A DNA stretch of 64,000 nt. It comes from Thielaviopsis euricoi. Taxonomy: Eukaryota > Ascomycota > Sordariomycetes > Microascales > Ceratocystidaceae. The position numbers and the translations under genes are program-made. This document shows positions 25,805 to 36,351 of the stretch, in pieces; within the stretch, counting starts at the first letter, position 1; every line of letters starts with the position of its first letter. The notes below the pieces were generated by a model. That model was not told the DNA's origin. It was given only the letters and a program-made list of their open reading frames with translations, and ran no database searches. The stretch lies in the NCBI GenBank assembly GCA_001599615.1, contig BCHJ01000002.1:1551928-1615927 (forward strand), given 5' to 3'.

Positions 25805-28018
25805 TAATTCCATCTTCCTCCAGACCCAGTCACGATCCCAGTCGCAGTCACAGGCGGCCCTGCCCTTGCGTGCGTTTTCTTTTCATGCTCGAAGCAGAAA
25901 AAGGAAACTAAACAACGACAACAAGGCAAATGAGGAAGCTGTAGAAGCACAAAGGACATGAACAAGAGCAAGATGGACCGTCTATGAAATAGCCCCGAGG
26001 TAGATTTTATGGGTACATTTGCAATATTATATGGACAGATTCTTGCAGAATTCAAGACGGCGGGTATTGCTTTAGTGGTTCCTGGATCCAGGACCGTACA
26101 ACCAAAGAACCAAACAGGAAGACATAGAAGGAGGCGGAGAAGGAGACAAGAAATTCGACGACCAGGTACACAATCAGGAAAGAAGAAAAGAAATCCGACG
26201 ATCACAGATTGACATGAATGAGGCCTGCTCACACAAACATATGCGTAACAGCGAATATAGTAGTTAAAACACAAGATAATAAGTGACTAGGAAGTATATT
26301 AGGATATCAATGCCAGTATCGGAGCTGGAAACGTAGAATAAGTGGTGTGTGTGTGTGTGGGGGGGTTTACTTGGGACGGTTTCTCGGACTACGGACGAAT
26401 AGAGAAAAGAAAAGAGAGAAGAGAAAAGGTCAATCATACAGTTATTATCACTAGTATTACCACTAATTTTATGATACAAAACAGGGAATAACATGAATGC
26501 AAATGTCAATGAAGTTATGTAGAAAGGACTGTTCCCAAATTGGAAACTATAGCAGAGACTTTGGAGTGTATATTACCTTAATACTATCAATATAAAGTTA
26601 AGCAATCACCAGAATCTGATGCGTGGTATACCAGCAACGAGTATGCCGAAAGAGTGGACAGGACAAGGGAAGCAAACAATCCAGACAGACATGAAAAAAA
26701 AAAGGAAGCAAAAGAAGAAAAGATGACAAGGACTCGAGTAGGTGTCTGCTCGCTTGGAGCTCGGGGAGATGACTTGGCAAAGAGCGTCAGCCACGAAGTC
26801 ATGATGGGATGAGAAGGAGGGGAGGGGTGGCATAGAGTAAGATACATGGACGAAGACTCTCTGGTCTAGATGTGACCGAATGAGTAAAGGCAGGCCGCTA
26901 GAGCTAGGTGAACCCAAGATAGTGCTAGCTCGGCCGGCTTCTCGCGATGCCCGACGCTGGGCGTATGATAATTGGCCGTTAACTTCATCACGAGTTCACT
27001 CGCTTCACTCTTGGGGTGACACGCAGACACCTCGAGCTGGAGTTGTAACCAGCAACATATATCCCACAATGGACATATATATGTTTGTATGTGTAGCTCT
27101 CTGATGCATAGTACGCCAAGGTGACGCTATCACGACCAGACATTGCAAGCACGCCATCGAGACCCATGGTTCGTTGGCGGCCGGCCTTCACAGGATGCCG
27201 TTGGATGAGAAGACAGAAAATACACCGACCGGGCATGATGAGGCAGGCTATGAACAACACACAGACACCAAATGCAATGCAGGAATAGCAAAAACAAGGC
27301 GAGGCGAGGAGAGTTACACTGACGACGGCGATGCTGAGTTGTCGATTGTGGCCGTTCTCTTTCCAATCGATGTCGTCAAGCTGTGCTTGTTAGTTGTCTT
27401 GGAAAAACTATAATATGGAGTTATATTGAGCCGAAGTCTGTATATTTCTGGGTGTGTATATAACTGATGGGATATAGAGCCAAATGATCAATTATGATAT
27501 AATATAAATTCAGCAAGGCCGGTGTGCTGACATGCTCCATCTGGTATTCTCTATGGAGAGGATACAACATATCAGTGAGCTTGCACATACAATCCATTTT
27601 TTTGTCAAATCCCACGTCCTGGAGTGAGAACGACCAGAAGAACCAGATAGCAAGCGTTTGTTTCTTTTTTTTTTTTTTCTTCTTCTTATTTTTTGGGAAC
27701 AGGGCCGTCGAATAGCTGGGATGTAGTGTCTATTTGCCACACAGACGTGTAGCCCATAAAAAGAAACAAGACAAGGGGGGGTGGGCAATGATGACAGCCG
27801 AGGAACTCAAGGGGGGAAAAAAAGAAAAGAAAAAAAATCGAAGATCAAAAGAAAACAGGGCTTCCTGGACATGGAACACAAACCAAGTATAAAAAAAAAA
27901 GAAAAAAAAACATATAGAAAGGAGAGCAAACGAGTGGCCAGACTCCAGGCTCGTGCGTGCCGTCTTGTCTTCTCTTGTCTTGCCCTGCGTCTGTCCAAAG
28001 ACCCGGTGAAAGAATAGG

Positions 28019-29753
28019 CTAATCGCTCTCATCGCCATCATCCACCGCGTCGTCTTGCTCCAGCAATTCACGCTGCATCCTCTCCTCTTCCAGATCTGCA
28101 TCATCGAAGCCATCTTTCTCCATTGCCATGTTTCCATCTGCTTCGTCTTCCGCCTCCTCTTCGTCGTCTTCATCGTCGTCTTCAGCTGCTGCTGCTTCTT
28201 CTTCTTCCTCTTCTTCTTCGTCATCTTCGGGGACCCCCTCTTCTTCCTCGCCGTCTTGGACATCCTCGGCATCGGCTTCTTCCACGGGCACGTCTGCCTC
28301 ATCGCCGTCAATATCCATAGCAAACTCGTCAATCTTGGCCTTCTTGGTGCGCGGCTCAGCGCCACGCGCAGCATCTTGGGGCGATGCATCACCGCTGTCG
28401 TCCTTTTTGGTACCCGTGGGCTTCTTCTTGGAGCGCTTTGCAGTTTGAAGCTCAGTGTATTCTAGAAAAAAAAAGTTAGTCAAGTCTAGAGATAAGGTAG
28501 ACAAGACGACGCCGACGTGGACATCGCTTCGAACACGACAGATGACATACTGGCAAACTCCTGCTCTAGCTGTTGGCGCAGGAAGCCAAACTCAGTGTCC
28601 TCCAACGCCTTAAACACATCAGCTGGCAAGATAGTTTTCTTGCCAGCTTCTCGGGCGTTATCATTTGCTCTATGATACGTCAGATTTCATTCCCAGAAGC
28701 TCATGTCTTTTTTGTAATTTATTCTGCCAATCAAAACAACATACGCAGACGCTAGATAGCTGATAAACACGGTTGTGCTGCGGATTATGGCCGCCATGGC
28801 ATTGGCCTGGATTTGCGTGCCCGTTGGCAAATCAGTCTTGGCCAGTCTATTCATGATGGACTTGGGCAGTGTGAGGTCCTAGGGGGTGTAGGCATTGTTA
28901 GCAATGTGTACTTCTCGCTTGGAGATCAGCCGGCTTAGAGCGCGAGGCTGATGGACTGACTGGCTGGCCCGGTCACATGCCCCCCTGTAGGAAGTTGTAA
29001 TTATCTCGGTCTCGGCTTGTTGCTAGCGGCCATCAGGCCATTTCTGGCCAGACTGTGAATCAGTAGCTGCACAGGTTTTTTTAAGTCTGGTTCTGGTTCT
29101 GGATGAGGGATCTGCTTTTTCGTATCTGTAGCCGTGCTGGCGATTCGTCACGACCCGGGCCAAGCATCTCAGTTGACAGGACTAACTGTAAGCTTGGTGT
29201 AGCAATAGAGACGGGTAGACAGACGGACAGACAAGGAACAGCGCACAAGGCCAGCAGGGCAATGGCGCAGGCAACTCGCCCGTTGAGGCAGTTGATGATT
29301 CTGTCGGTGCTACAGTGGGGGGTTGTGCGTTGGCAGCCAGCCAGTCAACCAGCGTCTATCCCAGCTTCTGGTCTCCGATGTGCCTTTTGAGTGTCCCTCC
29401 TTCTCTCCCTCTCTCGGCATCACTCATCGGCATTCCTCCTTTGCATCAGTTCTGCTCTGCTCTGCTATGCTTACCTCTATAGTCAGGGCATCTTTGTTCT
29501 TTGCCACATCCTTCTCCTTGGGCAGCTTCTCGCCATCATTGGGCTCTGAGGCCGCATTCCCAGCCTTGCCTCCACTCCTCACATCAGCCTGATTCTCATC
29601 ACCGCTAGAAACAGTAGTAGCAGCAGTAGCGACGACGTCAGCACCTGCTGCCGCCTTGGAGCTAAATGACGTGGTCGACTCATCGTCTTGCTGTTGTTTG
29701 TTGCCGGGGACGACAGTGCGGATGGTCGTTTCCATGGTCTTTCTAGGCGCCAT
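28019..29753 (-). CDS. DPB4: DNA polymerase epsilon subunit D (Dpb4), histone-fold protein
   Basis: Four exons, complement(join(28019..28461,28551..28669,28745..28878,29475..29753)), 324 aa. All joins keep frame and use GTAAGC or GTATGT donors and TAG acceptors. Residues about 94-178 form a CBF/NF-Y-type histone fold: it opens with DLTLPKSIMNRLAK, continues FISYLASAANDNAREAGKKT and ends QLEQEFAKYTE. This is the pattern of Dpb4/POLE3. The protein pairs with Dpb3-like histone-fold partners in the polymerase epsilon holoenzyme and, in yeast, also in the ISW2/CHRAC remodeller (family knowledge). A basic KRSKKK stretch and a very acidic Glu/Asp tail follow, also usual for this family. The first 93 residues are low-complexity. 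Intron 1 is 596 nt, several times longer than the other introns here. The start has only a short leader before it and no better ATG in frame. Confidence 0.88.
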
Positions 29754-30338
29754 GATTTTTATATAGCAAGGGAAGGGGGAAAGTAATCAAGGATAAGAAC
29801 GATAAACAAGGCCGGGCCGAGCTGTGGCGTGGCGTGGTTGATGGAAGCGGCCAAGAAGGAAGAGGCAAATAGCCCGAATGGCGATGATTGGCAGTGAGAA
29901 TTGATTGAAGTCGACCCAGCCCAACCAATGATTGGCTCACAAAGCCTTTTTTTGTTGGTGTTGTTGTGTGTGCCAGTTTTTGTCGCTTTTGTATTTTCCT
30001 CGTTTTTTGCTTAGCAGGCTGTCTTGTTTTCTAGGCGTATTTCTGAAGGGCAAAGATGGGAAAAACAAATAAACAAAGAAGGCTGTAGAAGATCTCGCGG
30101 GCTAGAAACAGAGAGAGAGAAAGAGAATTGGAGGAAAATGGAATTACAAACTAGAGGAACAAGCAAGGCCTTACGAAATCATCACTTTCACAGCCAGCGA
30201 ATTGGCGTTGCTTTGTCCTCTTTTAGGTCTCTATAGGCCTAAAAGTCCCCCCTTGTACGCTATAAGCCAAGCCAAGCCAGCAAGCCAGCAAGCAAGCAGG
30301 TCTGTGGGCCGCGTCTCACATTGTGGCGTTTCCACTTT

Positions 30339-30344
30339 ACGCGT
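30339..30344. promoter_or_regulatory. ACGCGT, MCB-like site upstream of DPB4
   Basis: The palindromic hexamer ACGCGT is the MCB element bound by MBF (Mbp1-Swi6) in G1/S gene promoters of well-studied fungi. It lies about 590 bp from the DPB4 start and about 475 bp from the kinase start. A six-base match also occurs by chance, and other copies occur in the deserts, so function is a guess. Confidence 0.35.
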
Positions 30345-30695
30345 TATTCTCATTTGTGTGGCGTTTTTTCCCCGCCGCCACCTTAGGAATCCGCTCTCAC
30401 CCCTGTATGAGACAAGACTCATGGCTCAATGAGAAATGAGCTTTGTCTGTTTCAGGAAAAAGCAGACAGACATGGTATTGTTAGTGAGCTACGATGGTGT
30501 CACAACCGACAAGTCAACTTGTACCAAATACATCCATGCTCGTCTGAAGAAGCTTTAGAGAACAGACCATGAATAACGTGGTAACAAAGCACTGGAAAAG
30601 TCTAGAAGGATAGTTCATTCTGATACGACGTTTTAAGATTTGCGTAGAGGTTCGTAGAAACGTTGCTTGGGCCAACTGATGAGAATCACCGCGAG

Positions 30696-30703
30696 TATAA
30701 AAG
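30696..30703 (+). promoter_or_regulatory. TATA box of the kinase gene
   Basis: TATAAAAG lies about 115 nt upstream of the ATG at 30817, with C/T-rich sequence between them (TCTCATCTGTTCACTACTC and similar). Spacing and context fit a TATA-containing, regulated promoter. No comparably clear TATA was noted before the housekeeping genes here. Confidence 0.55.
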
Positions 30704-30816
30704 TATCGTGAGATGGACGTCGATATGACTTCAATGTTTCTGTTCAATAGCAATTATACTTCAATCATCTCATCTGTTCACTACTCTTATCTTTACAAAC
30801 TTTGATATTCATCACC

Positions 30817-32512
30817 ATGTTTGACTTCCTGACGGCTGCGCTGCAAGCCGGACATACTCCCGCCTTCGTTCTAACTGCTCTCAGCAGCAATGAGGTAGAG
30901 TCGCCCCACAATGCGACTTACTACGATGTACCAGACTCAAAGGGTTATATCTGCTACATTCCGCAGTACATCCACCATGACAGCAATGCGGCTGATCCCA
31001 CTGTGTGTATCGCCCAGCTGCGCATCGCCGCCGGTTCGGCTATGCCAGGCAAAATTGACCAGGTTCTCCCCGACTGCATTCTAAGCATGCACATCAACTG
31101 CATCACATACGAAATCTGCGTGCGCACGCACGACCAGATGGAACTCTTTGTTGGCCCGGAAAGCCACCCGTGCTATCCTAGTGAGAACTCTGTTTATCTA
31201 GCCACGTCAGTGGCTGAGCACCAAGTCGGCTTCATTACGCCGGCCGGGGTTCACGTTGCCTTTAAGCTTCAGTGGACGGATTCCTGGCTTGACCGCAAAC
31301 TTGTGTTGCAGCTCGGCAAACCCTGGACCTCCATGATGCCGCGGGCAGGAAATGAGATCTACGATCAGTCCTTGACGTTCCGGTATGCCGAAGATGAGAC
31401 GCTAGGCCGCGGCGGATTCTCGTCGGTCGTCAAATCTATGCATGTAGACAGCGGTGCTGTCGTTGCTGTGAAACAGACAACGTTTTGCTTGACCAGCTTC
31501 CGAGGCATAGCAGTGATTCGAGAGGCGTTTATCCTCAGCCAGCTGAACCATGTAAGTCGATATAACACCCATTCTTCACAGAGTTTGATTCAAGTGTCTA
31601 ACAACAGTCTAGCCCAGCATCATCGAGTTCATCCGGGCTGACATTGGCAATCCCCACGAGGGCATCGATGTTGTGCTTGCATTCAAGACGGTTGATCTCG
31701 CCACGGCTATCCACACGCAGAGAATGCATCAAAACGCAAAGACGAACATTGAGCGTTTCATGCACCAGATGCTTGAGGCTCTGCAGTATCTTGCGGCGCG
31801 CCGTATTGTACACTACGACATCAAGCCGGGCAACATCCTGTGCGCGCCCGTGCGTACTGCTTTCCCGAACTTTGAGCAGACCTGGGACTTTTGGCTTACC
31901 GACTTCAATGTTGCGATGCCCATCGGCACGCCCGTGAGCTATGGTGCTACGATGGGCTTCGAACCGCCCGAGTTCGGCGATCCGATGCTGCAGATGCCGG
32001 GTATGGCCGCAACGCTTACGCTGCAGCCGTCGATGGATATCTACTCGCTGTTTGTCACGCTTACAGTTATGGTGAGCAGTATCGCAGGTGCAAAGGCCAA
32101 GGACCCGAGTCTTTTGTTCTTCAACAACCTGTGCGAGACACCGACGCACAAGTTTGTCGAAGCCTCGATCCAGCTGGACAATGTGCTGCACACACTGCGG
32201 CTCATGGGCAGCAAATACCCCGGGCTGAGACCAACGGCCACTCAGCTGCTCAATTTGCATTTCCCAGGCTGCTCTGGCAGCTGTTTTGCGAGACGCGGAG
32301 CAACTATCGAGCCAATTGCTAGTGTCAAGCCGTTGGAAATCCCGGCCGAGTTTCTGGAGTGTCCAGATGATTTGGAGTGCCCCGAGTGTAACACGTATGC
32401 CAGTGGTGATAATGAAATAGCGGCCGTCAAGCTTCTAGAAAGAGTTCTTCTGGAGCGCAGTCAACGCTTGATGGTTGACAATGCCCGGCGTCAGATGTTT
32501 GGAACAGAGTGA
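30817..32512 (+). CDS. Divergent protein kinase with altered HRD, DFG and APE motifs
   Basis: Two exons, join(30817..31551,31613..32512), 544 aa. The 61-nt intron runs from GTAAGT to a CTAG acceptor. The ATG at 30817 has a CACC context; an in-frame ATG 15 nt upstream (30802) would add five residues. Residues 1-190 match no family I know; a degenerate FHA domain is possible but not demonstrable. The kinase domain begins with a glycine loop GRGGFSSVV (from residue 197) and the VAVK lysine (K219). The catalytic loop reads HYDIKPGN (D314), so the usual HRD arginine is tyrosine. The metal-binding motif is DFN (D342) instead of DFG, and PPE replaces APE. Key K, D, N and D residues remain, so activity is possible but regulation by activation-loop phosphorylation is unlikely. 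A CPDDLECPEC cysteine cluster lies near the C-terminus. It faces away from DPB4 and converges on the membrane protein gene. Confidence 0.8.
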
Positions 32513-33133
32513 AATGCTGCAGGCAGCATTGTGAAGGATATAGACATATAGACACAATAACAGACATACATTTAGCATTTAGAGTCAGATTTGCAACACC
32601 TGAAGATATAAGATAATATTCCACTATAAAGCAATGGAATAGATAATGAAATTGGTATCAATAAAGTGGTTAATGTAACCATAAGAAGAGAAGGGGAAAA
32701 TAAACAATAAAGAGTGTAGTACTAAAATAGGTAAAGAATGAAATAGTGTTGTTAATGCTAATAAAGGCCGAGAGCATAGCTCATCAAAGCCGGGATGGTG
32801 ATATCGCCAGAGACCTGGAACGTGCAATATGATGTGATTTCTATCTATGTAGATAGACAAAGGGGTGTTGATACGGTGACCTAGCACTGCTAGATAGCCT
32901 GGAACGATCCTAAGAGTCTTTTGTAGATAATAGACAAAATGGCAGAACCGGGCGAAGCCATTGGCCAAGGGGGTATCAATCATGAAGGGAGTCATAACGA
33001 GTCGTGAAAAGGCAGGGGGAATAAGAAAGACAAAGGAAAGACAGAAAGGACAGAAAAGACAGACAAAAGAAATACAACAAGAAAAGACAGAAAAACCAGA
33101 AAAGAAAAGAAAAAGAAAGACTAAACATGCCGT
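32513..33133. other. Convergent 3' intergenic region
   Basis: Between the stop codons of the kinase and the membrane protein gene. AT-rich on the left and purine-rich (AAAAGACAGAAA-type words) on the right, which is the 3' flank of the minus-strand gene read from the other side. No gene is supported. Confidence 0.6.
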
Positions 33134-34381
33134 TTAACCAATCGCCCGGCCAATGTCCTGGATCGGAGTTCGCTTGCCTGACGGCCGCGGCGACAGTCCA
33201 CCGAGAGCCAACTCATCCTCCATAGCAAAGCCCGGCGAGACCGAAGCGTCCGAGTAGATGCGCGAGTGGTGCACCTTGATGCGAGCAATGCTTCCAGCGG
33301 CCTTGACATTGCCCAGGCTGCGACTATGGCTCAAGGCAGGGCTCATCGAGTTGCTGCCCATGAGGCCGCCGAACGTAGCCGTCGAACTATTATTTCCCTG
33401 TGTCCACGGGCGCTGATCTATGCTCTCGCTGCATCGACCAAAGAGAAGTTGACTGCTGCTGTTGCTGTAGCTGGTCTGATGGCCGTGGCCGGTCTCGGTT
33501 GAACTGCCGCCTAGTAGCTGCTCGCGCCAGCTGGATCCGCCGGCCGAGAAGCTAAAAGAGCTGCCGGTGCGGTGGTGTCTGTGCATGGACGACGCGTTGC
33601 TGAATGAGTAGCCGTGGGAGCTTTTGTTGGGCCGTGATGATGGGCGCTTTGGCGAGGGCAGATAGGCGACGTCGCCCTGTACCGTCTCGTCCGTCAGGCC
33701 GGGGCGAGAGTTGGGCGCGCGGGCATGGACGGGCGAGCTGGTGTCGATATCTATGCTCTTCTTAGAGCGCGGCGAGGGCTCGGCCGGATACGATGACGGT
33801 GACGATATGATGGGTGTGGCTGTCTTGGGGCTGTTGGACGGCTGTGCGTTGGTATAGACAATGACGCTTGGCGGCTTCTTGATGTGCATGTGCTGCGGCC
33901 GCGGTCTGCTGGCGGGTGGCGGAGTGCCGGGTTCCTGAGGGATAGACGGCAGTGAAGCGCCCAGGGGCGATGTCGACGAGTCCTTGTGCATGGTGCGAGG
34001 TGAGATGAGTGCCGGCTGGGGCTGGATGGGCGCCAGAGGAAAGGAAGACTCGGACGCTTTGGTGTAGGAGGAGACCTGGGCGTAGTCGTAGTCGTCCGAG
34101 TTTACGACGGTGCCTGCCGAGGACATTGGGGGCGCTGTTTCTTTGTCGACAGCTGAAGCCTCGGCCTTGGCCATCTTCCACGACTCGATCTCCTCATCGT
34201 CGATAGGTGAAATGCCACGGTTCATAAATGGACGGCGACGGCGGCGACGGCAGAGAATCACGGCAATAATAGACAGAATAATAATGGCGCCGGCTGAGGC
34301 GGCCACAACGATAATGATGAGTGTGCGCTTCTTGGACGATGACACTCCTGAAAGAGTAGCATTTTGAGTCGTAGAAGCCAT
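33134..34381 (-). CDS. Single-pass membrane protein with Ser/Pro-rich cytoplasmic tail
   Basis: Uninterrupted 415-aa frame. An in-frame TAG at 34439-34441, 57 nt upstream of the ATG, fixes the start within this exon. Residues 1-19 are a short Ser/Thr-rich head with one N-glycosylation sequon (NAT). Residues about 20-44 form one strongly hydrophobic segment ending in cysteine, followed by six arginines, so the long C-terminal part should face the cytoplasm. Just after the membrane segment comes GISPIDDEEIESW, a motif I associate with uncharacterised single-pass membrane proteins of filamentous fungi. The rest is Ser/Pro-rich and probably disordered, with many SP sites and no catalytic domain. 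The layout recalls Mid2/WSC-type wall sensors, but the ectodomain is far too short, so a sensor role is not supported. Function unknown. Confidence 0.8.
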   Translation of the reverse strand: MASTTQNATLSGVSSSKKRTLIIIVVAASAGAIIILSIIAVILCRRRRRRPFMNRGISPIDDEEIESWKMAKAEASAVDKETAPPMSSAGTVVNSDDYDYAQVSSYTKASESSFPLAPIQPQPALISPRTMHKDSSTSPLGASLPSIPQEPGTPPPASRPRPQHMHIKKPPSVIVYTNAQPSNSPKTATPIISSPSSYPAEPSPRSKKSIDIDTSSPVHARAPNSRPGLTDETVQGDVAYLPSPKRPSSRPNKSSHGYSFSNASSMHRHHRTGSSFSFSAGGSSWREQLLGGSSTETGHGHQTSYSNSSSQLLFGRCSESIDQRPWTQGNNSSTATFGGLMGSNSMSPALSHSRSLGNVKAAGSIARIKVHHSRIYSDASVSPGFAMEDELALGGLSPRPSGKRTPIQDIGRAIG

Positions 34382-34479
34382 GGTGGGTAGAGATGACTGG
34401 TGAAGATGTTGAATTTGGTGTTGAAGCGAAGTAGAAATCTACCTCGAGCCACGAAGTTGCTCCAAATAGGAGCTCTATT

Positions 34480-34702
34480 CTAAAAAATATGTTAGTAGCG
34501 AGCTTCAAACAAAGCCGGGGATGTACAGCTCGTCTGGCGTTTGTATGCATAGGACCGTTCCGTGTTCAAACGGTAAGATGAAGGCGAATCCAGTGAATCA
34601 CGGCCATATGCACGAAGCCGACAGGCAGAAGCATATGCAGTGGACAGACTGCACAGCGGCTGTGGCAACAAACGACAAGCGGGCTGGTGTAGCCAAACAT
34701 AC
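34480..34702 (-). other. Possible 5' UTR intron of the membrane protein gene
   Basis: On the minus strand, CTACTAACATATTTTTTAG is an excellent branch site plus acceptor (AG at 34481-34480). A GTATGT donor lies upstream at 34702. The resulting 223-nt intron would end 98 nt before the start codon. It contains no coding sequence that would change the protein, because a stop codon separates it in frame from the ATG. Inferred from consensus only. Confidence 0.4.
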
Positions 34703-36308
34703 CGGGAGCGGAGATCTGGAACTTGGCACAGGTCAAGGGCAAGGAGATGGCTGGCGACAAGACAACTCCGGGGGCATTCTCAAGGGGAGGGTTGAGGGTG
34801 AGAAGCAGTAGCAGGAGATATTGAAGATGGCCGTAAGAAGCACTAAACGTGAGTGCCAATATGAATAAAAAGCTCGAGATGGGCGGATAAAAGGCGAGAG
34901 AAGTCGTCGAGAGCACAAAGCAGATGCGTGTGACTAAATAACAGATAGAGGCGGGTAAACTTTAGGTAAGAAAGATAAATGAGAAAACAAATAAAGAAAA
35001 AAAAAGGAAACGAAACAGATGGGAAGAGTAAGAAATGAGTGAATATAAGAAACAAAACGAGAGACGTTTGGGGCAAAGCACGCTATATGTAAGTCAACAT
35101 ATAAAGCAAGCCAGAACAAAAAAAGAAAAAAAAAAATGAAAGACTGGATAAGGCCAAGGTGAGTTAAAGCGTGAATCGAGATAACAGACAACCTGTGTTG
35201 TTATATTGGATGTCTTTATTCTGTTCACGACTGAGAATTAGATTAAACTGCCGGGGCCTTGAAAAATGAAAAGAGGCAAAAGAGAGAGAGAGAATCCAAG
35301 AACAAGATGGTCCAGTAGTACGAGACGGACAACGCTTCTTGTATACTTGAAGAACTACGAGAGACGAAATAGGCAGAAAGGGCTTTTTTTTTTTTTTTTT
35401 TTTTTCATCTTTGTCTTTTGTATAATGAGCTTCCTTGTCTCTTTTGGTTTTTTTTATTCTTATTTTATCGATGCCCGTTGAAACTGCACTGACAAACAGC
35501 TAATTTTCTAAACAATAAAATAAACAATATAAAACGAAAAAAAAAATGTCTAAAAGCTAAAAGTCCCTTGTAAGGCGCCCTCTTATACAACTTCAATAAA
35601 ACGCACTGCAGTCTTCCCATCTTTGCCCTCTGGTTCAGTGAGCAGGCTTTGGGGTCTGTATTGCTACAGTCTCATATACTCATATGTACTCTTTTTGGTA
35701 AAGGTAGTAGGAAAGTGAAGTGGTGCCTCGTCTTGATTATCTTCTTATATGCTATATTTACTACTGATATTCAAGTCTTCACAGACTATAGATGGTTAAA
35801 ACTCACCTTACCTCTCTTTCTAGCCATATGCCAAAGAAAAAAAAAATCAGTCTAACTATTCTGTAGCCTGGCTCTTCATTACCAGGGCCAGCTGTTCTCC
35901 AACATTCCACTGCAGCTCCCGGGCGTTTTATCTCCCTGGGCGTCCTGCCAAGAACGTAAAGAGTAAGGAATCCCATCGTGTTTGGTCTAGCGTCATTCAT
36001 TGTCTGGGTCGGCTTCTCACAAGCGTGACCTCATTTTATCAAGGAGAGAGGATAGACAAGTCAAGAAGAAAAGAAGCTTCTTCCGCTTCCTCCCTGGTCT
36101 GGTCTGGCATGGCCTCGTTAATGAAAAGGCGATGGATGTTGTGCAGACGGATATGAGCGGCTCCGGATGAGAGACAAAGAAAAGAAAAACAAGATGGGCC
36201 TCGTTATGCTTCGTTAGCAGGTCTGTGGTGTGTTCGTGGGCGGTTGGCCCTGATTTGATGATCCGGGTTGCAACGGTACATTACATTGTAGTGAGTCGCA
36301 GCACAAGA

Positions 36309-36351
36309 CAATACAATACAGTATAGTATAGTAAAGTATAGTATAGTATAG
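36309..36351 (+). repeat. Pentanucleotide microsatellite (AGTAT/ACAAT)
   Basis: About eight copies of a five-base unit drifting from ATACA through GTATA, with one GTAAA variant. Noncoding. Confidence 0.85.

Larger units (their letters stand above)
18280..28018. other. Gene desert 2 (no supported gene)
   Basis: The first 600 bases are T-rich and probably hold the 3' UTR and terminator of the homeobox gene; a TTTG repeat sits near 18830-18850. The rest shows no supported gene. The segment 22.6-23.8 kb is the most AT-rich (about one third G+C in three lines counted by hand near 23.1 kb) and dense in TA dinucleotides. A small GC-richer patch at about 23.94-24.01 kb contains a short CCCG/CGGG hairpin. 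Frames near 24.8-25.1 kb encode only Arg/Lys low-complexity sequence. Pentanucleotide repeats lie at about 25.34 and 25.79 kb and a GT repeat ending in G7 near 26.35 kb. Confidence 0.6.
29754..30816. promoter_or_regulatory. Divergent promoter between DPB4 and the kinase gene
   Basis: This 1.06 kb stretch separates two start codons facing away from each other. It holds a TATA-like TATAAAAG at 30696-30703, about 115 nt before the kinase ATG, followed by a pyrimidine-rich stretch. An ACGCGT (MCB-like) site lies at 30339-30344. Short repeats of GCCAA/GCAAG type lie near 30270-30300. No gene is seen inside it. Confidence 0.6.

Noticed and set aside
27730..28392. Minus-strand frame of 220 codons, Lys/Arg/Met-rich
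   Set aside because: It is a shifted reading of the acidic GAA/GAT repeats in DPB4 exon 4; the DPB4 frame joins properly to the histone-fold exons.
31598..32260. Minus-strand frame of 220 codons
   Set aside because: It lies antisense to kinase exon 2, whose plus-strand frame carries the kinase motifs.
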